Translations under genes and position numbers: made by a program
The notes under the pieces: model-generated
The model's database searches: none
What the model saw: only the letters and a program-made list of their open reading frames with translations
What the model was told of the DNA's origin: nothing
DNA from: Candidatus Sulfotelmatobacter sp.
GTDB taxonomy: Bacteria; Acidobacteriota; Terriglobia; Terriglobales; SbA1
Direction of reading: 5' to 3'
DNA length: 8,835 nucleotides
Assembly: GCA_030151135.1 (NCBI GenBank)
Contig: JASLEQ010000145.1
Coordinates: 1 to 8,835 of the forward strand
Part shown: one piece after another, positions 7,826 through 8,835 of the stretch
How the letters are laid out: each line of letters begins with the position of its first letter
How positions within the stretch are numbered: position 1 is the first letter of the stretch

Positions 7826-7931
7826 AGGGATCCGTCACAAGTCTGAATGTGCTTGGGATCACAGGCCAAGATGTCCCGATGCTGCCTCTCATCAGAACAG
7901 TTAGCTGTCGATTGATCACACCGGGCTTTGT

Positions 7932-7938
7932 AAGGTGA
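7932..7938 (+). promoter_or_regulatory. galT ribosome binding site, fixes the GTG start
   Basis: AAGGTGA lies 4 nt before the GTG at 7943 and matches the anti-Shine-Dalgarno consensus well. An in-frame TAA at 7931-7933 overlaps it, so translation in this frame cannot start further upstream. Confidence 0.75.
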
Positions 7939-7942
7939 ACGA

Positions 7943-8835
7943 GTGAAACTGAACGAAGATCCGCATCGCAGATTCAACCCGCTTACCAATGAATGGGTGC
8001 TGGTTTCTCCACATCGCGCGACGCGCCCTTGGCAGGGAGAAGTTGCCAAGACCAGCAACCACCTCGAGCCGGCTTACGACCCAACTTGCTACTTATGTCC
8101 GGGCAATCTTCGCGCGGGCGGAGTTCGCAATCCGGCGTATTCATCCACGTTTGTCTTCGACAATGACTTCGCTGCGCTGAAACCTAGAACGGATCGGCAG
8201 CGCACCGATGTCAAGGGCATGAACTTGATTGTTGCGGAAGGCGAATCTGGCATCTGCCGGGTGATCTGCTTTTCTCCGCGGCACGATCTGACCCTGGCAA
8301 CTATGGAGATCGATGAGATTGAACAGGTTGTCCATACCTGGACGGACCAGTACCGTGAACTCGGCGCTCTCGACTCCATCAATCACGTCCAGATTTTTGA
8401 AAACCGTGGAGCGATGATGGGCGCCAGCAACCCACATCCTCATTGCCAGATCTGGGCCACTGCTTCAGTCCCAGGAGAACCCACGAAAGAACTCGCCGCG
8501 CAAACTTCGTACTTCGGCAAACACCGTCGCTGTTTGCTGTGTGACTACTTGCTTTTGGAAAGCGCTGAGAAAACTCGGGTCATTTATGAGAATGACGAAT
8601 TCACGGCAGTCGTGCCGTTCTGGGCGATCTGGCCCTTCGAGCTTCTCGTCTGCAGCCGACGGCACTTCGGCGATATGAATGACTTTATCAAAACCGATTC
8701 CCGCTCGTTGGCCGACATGTTGCACGTCGTGACCTCCACTTACGACAAGGTTTTTGATGTGCCCTTCCCGTACTCAATGGGTTTCCATCAATCACCGGCG
8801 GATGGAAAGTCTCACCCCGAGTGCCATTTCCATGC
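7943..8835 (+). CDS. galT: Galactose-1-phosphate uridylyltransferase, 3' end outside the window
   Basis: 297 residues are visible of about 340-350 expected, with no stop before the window edge. Leloir pathway enzyme (EC 2.7.7.12) of the HIT superfamily in the cytoplasm: it exchanges UMP between UDP-glucose and galactose-1-phosphate through a uridylyl-histidine intermediate. RFNPLTNEWVLVSPHRATRP (10-29) is the typical N-terminus. CYLCPGN (49-55), with C49 and C52, plus H114 (SPRHDL) and H165 correspond to the zinc site. NPHPHCQIW (163-171) holds the nucleophile H167. E183, H282 (GFHQSP), H295 and H297 match the second metal site of the E. coli enzyme. The GTG start follows from the ribosome site and the in-frame TAA just upstream. 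No galK or galE is visible; they could lie beyond the right edge. Confidence 0.95.
   Translation, partial: MKLNEDPHRRFNPLTNEWVLVSPHRATRPWQGEVAKTSNHLEPAYDPTCYLCPGNLRAGGVRNPAYSSTFVFDNDFAALKPRTDRQRTDVKGMNLIVAEGESGICRVICFSPRHDLTLATMEIDEIEQVVHTWTDQYRELGALDSINHVQIFENRGAMMGASNPHPHCQIWATASVPGEPTKELAAQTSYFGKHRRCLLCDYLLLESAEKTRVIYENDEFTAVVPFWAIWPFELLVCSRRHFGDMNDFIKTDSRSLADMLHVVTSTYDKVFDVPFPYSMGFHQSPADGKSHPECHFH

Larger units (their letters stand above)
7791..7942. promoter_or_regulatory. Divergent promoter region between the peroxidase gene and galT
   Basis: 152 bases. On the minus strand TTGTGA (7840-7835), a 16-nt spacer and TATCGT (7818-7813) make a plausible sigma70-like promoter for the peroxidase (4 of 6 matches in each box). 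An inverted repeat AGAATT-8-AATTCT (7806-7825) covers that -10 and is a candidate operator. On the galT side I see no convincing promoter; only the ribosome site is clear. Confidence 0.35.

Noticed and set aside
7826..7942. A galT promoter or a small RNA in the right half of the divergent gap
   Set aside because: I could not find a -10/-35 pair with reasonable spacing or a stable hairpin. Only the ribosome site is supported.
1..8835. CRISPR arrays, tRNAs, insertion sequences or defence genes
   Set aside because: Reading both strands showed no regularly spaced repeats, cloverleaf-like tRNA sequence, transposase motifs or terminal repeats. All sizeable coding regions are assigned to metabolic, transport or heme enzymes.

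Overview
This is a bacterial window of moderately high GC content with six protein genes packed onto both strands. The two genes at the window edges are cut off. The organism looks like a soil-type Gram-negative, and an acidobacterium is my best guess. That rests on general resemblance: the fatty acyl reductase pair, the periplasmic di-heme peroxidase, CtaB (which implies an aa3/caa3-type oxidase), and the GalT N-terminus. No rRNA or marker gene is present, so the assignment is an inference of low to moderate confidence. I see no tRNA, rRNA, CRISPR array, insertion sequence or phage gene.

Layout. Positions 1-3430 (minus strand) hold two overlapping reductase genes. The first is a 779-residue protein with a decayed HAD-phosphatase-like N-terminus fused to an alcohol-forming fatty acyl-CoA reductase. 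The second is a thioester-reductase-like SDR whose GTG start lies inside the end of the first gene and whose 3' end is outside the window. Together they look like a lipid-reduction unit making fatty alcohols or aldehydes for wax esters or ether lipids. Positions 3572-5404 (minus strand) hold a sugar-acid unit: a small gluconokinase followed 54 bases later by an ACS-family MFS transporter. After a 319-base divergent gap comes ctaB (heme O synthase, plus strand, 5724-6659). Its stop codon abuts, with no spacer, the stop of a convergent di-heme cytochrome c peroxidase gene (minus strand, 6660-7790). A 152-base divergent gap then leads to galT (plus strand, from 7943 off the right edge).

How they work together. 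Gluconokinase and the MFS carrier probably import and phosphorylate gluconate or a related sugar acid. GalT handles galactose in the Leloir pathway. CtaB supplies heme O/A precursors for a terminal oxidase, and the peroxidase detoxifies H2O2 in the periplasm with electrons from cytochrome c. The acyl reductases are a separate lipid module. Four of the six genes appear to use GTG or TTG starts.

The most unusual object is the HAD-like/reductase fusion and its translationally coupled partner. The HAD-like part has lost its nucleophile motif and, as far as I can see, its C-terminal acidic motif. The rest of the window is ordinary metabolism with a few candidate operators and an unusually tight convergent junction.
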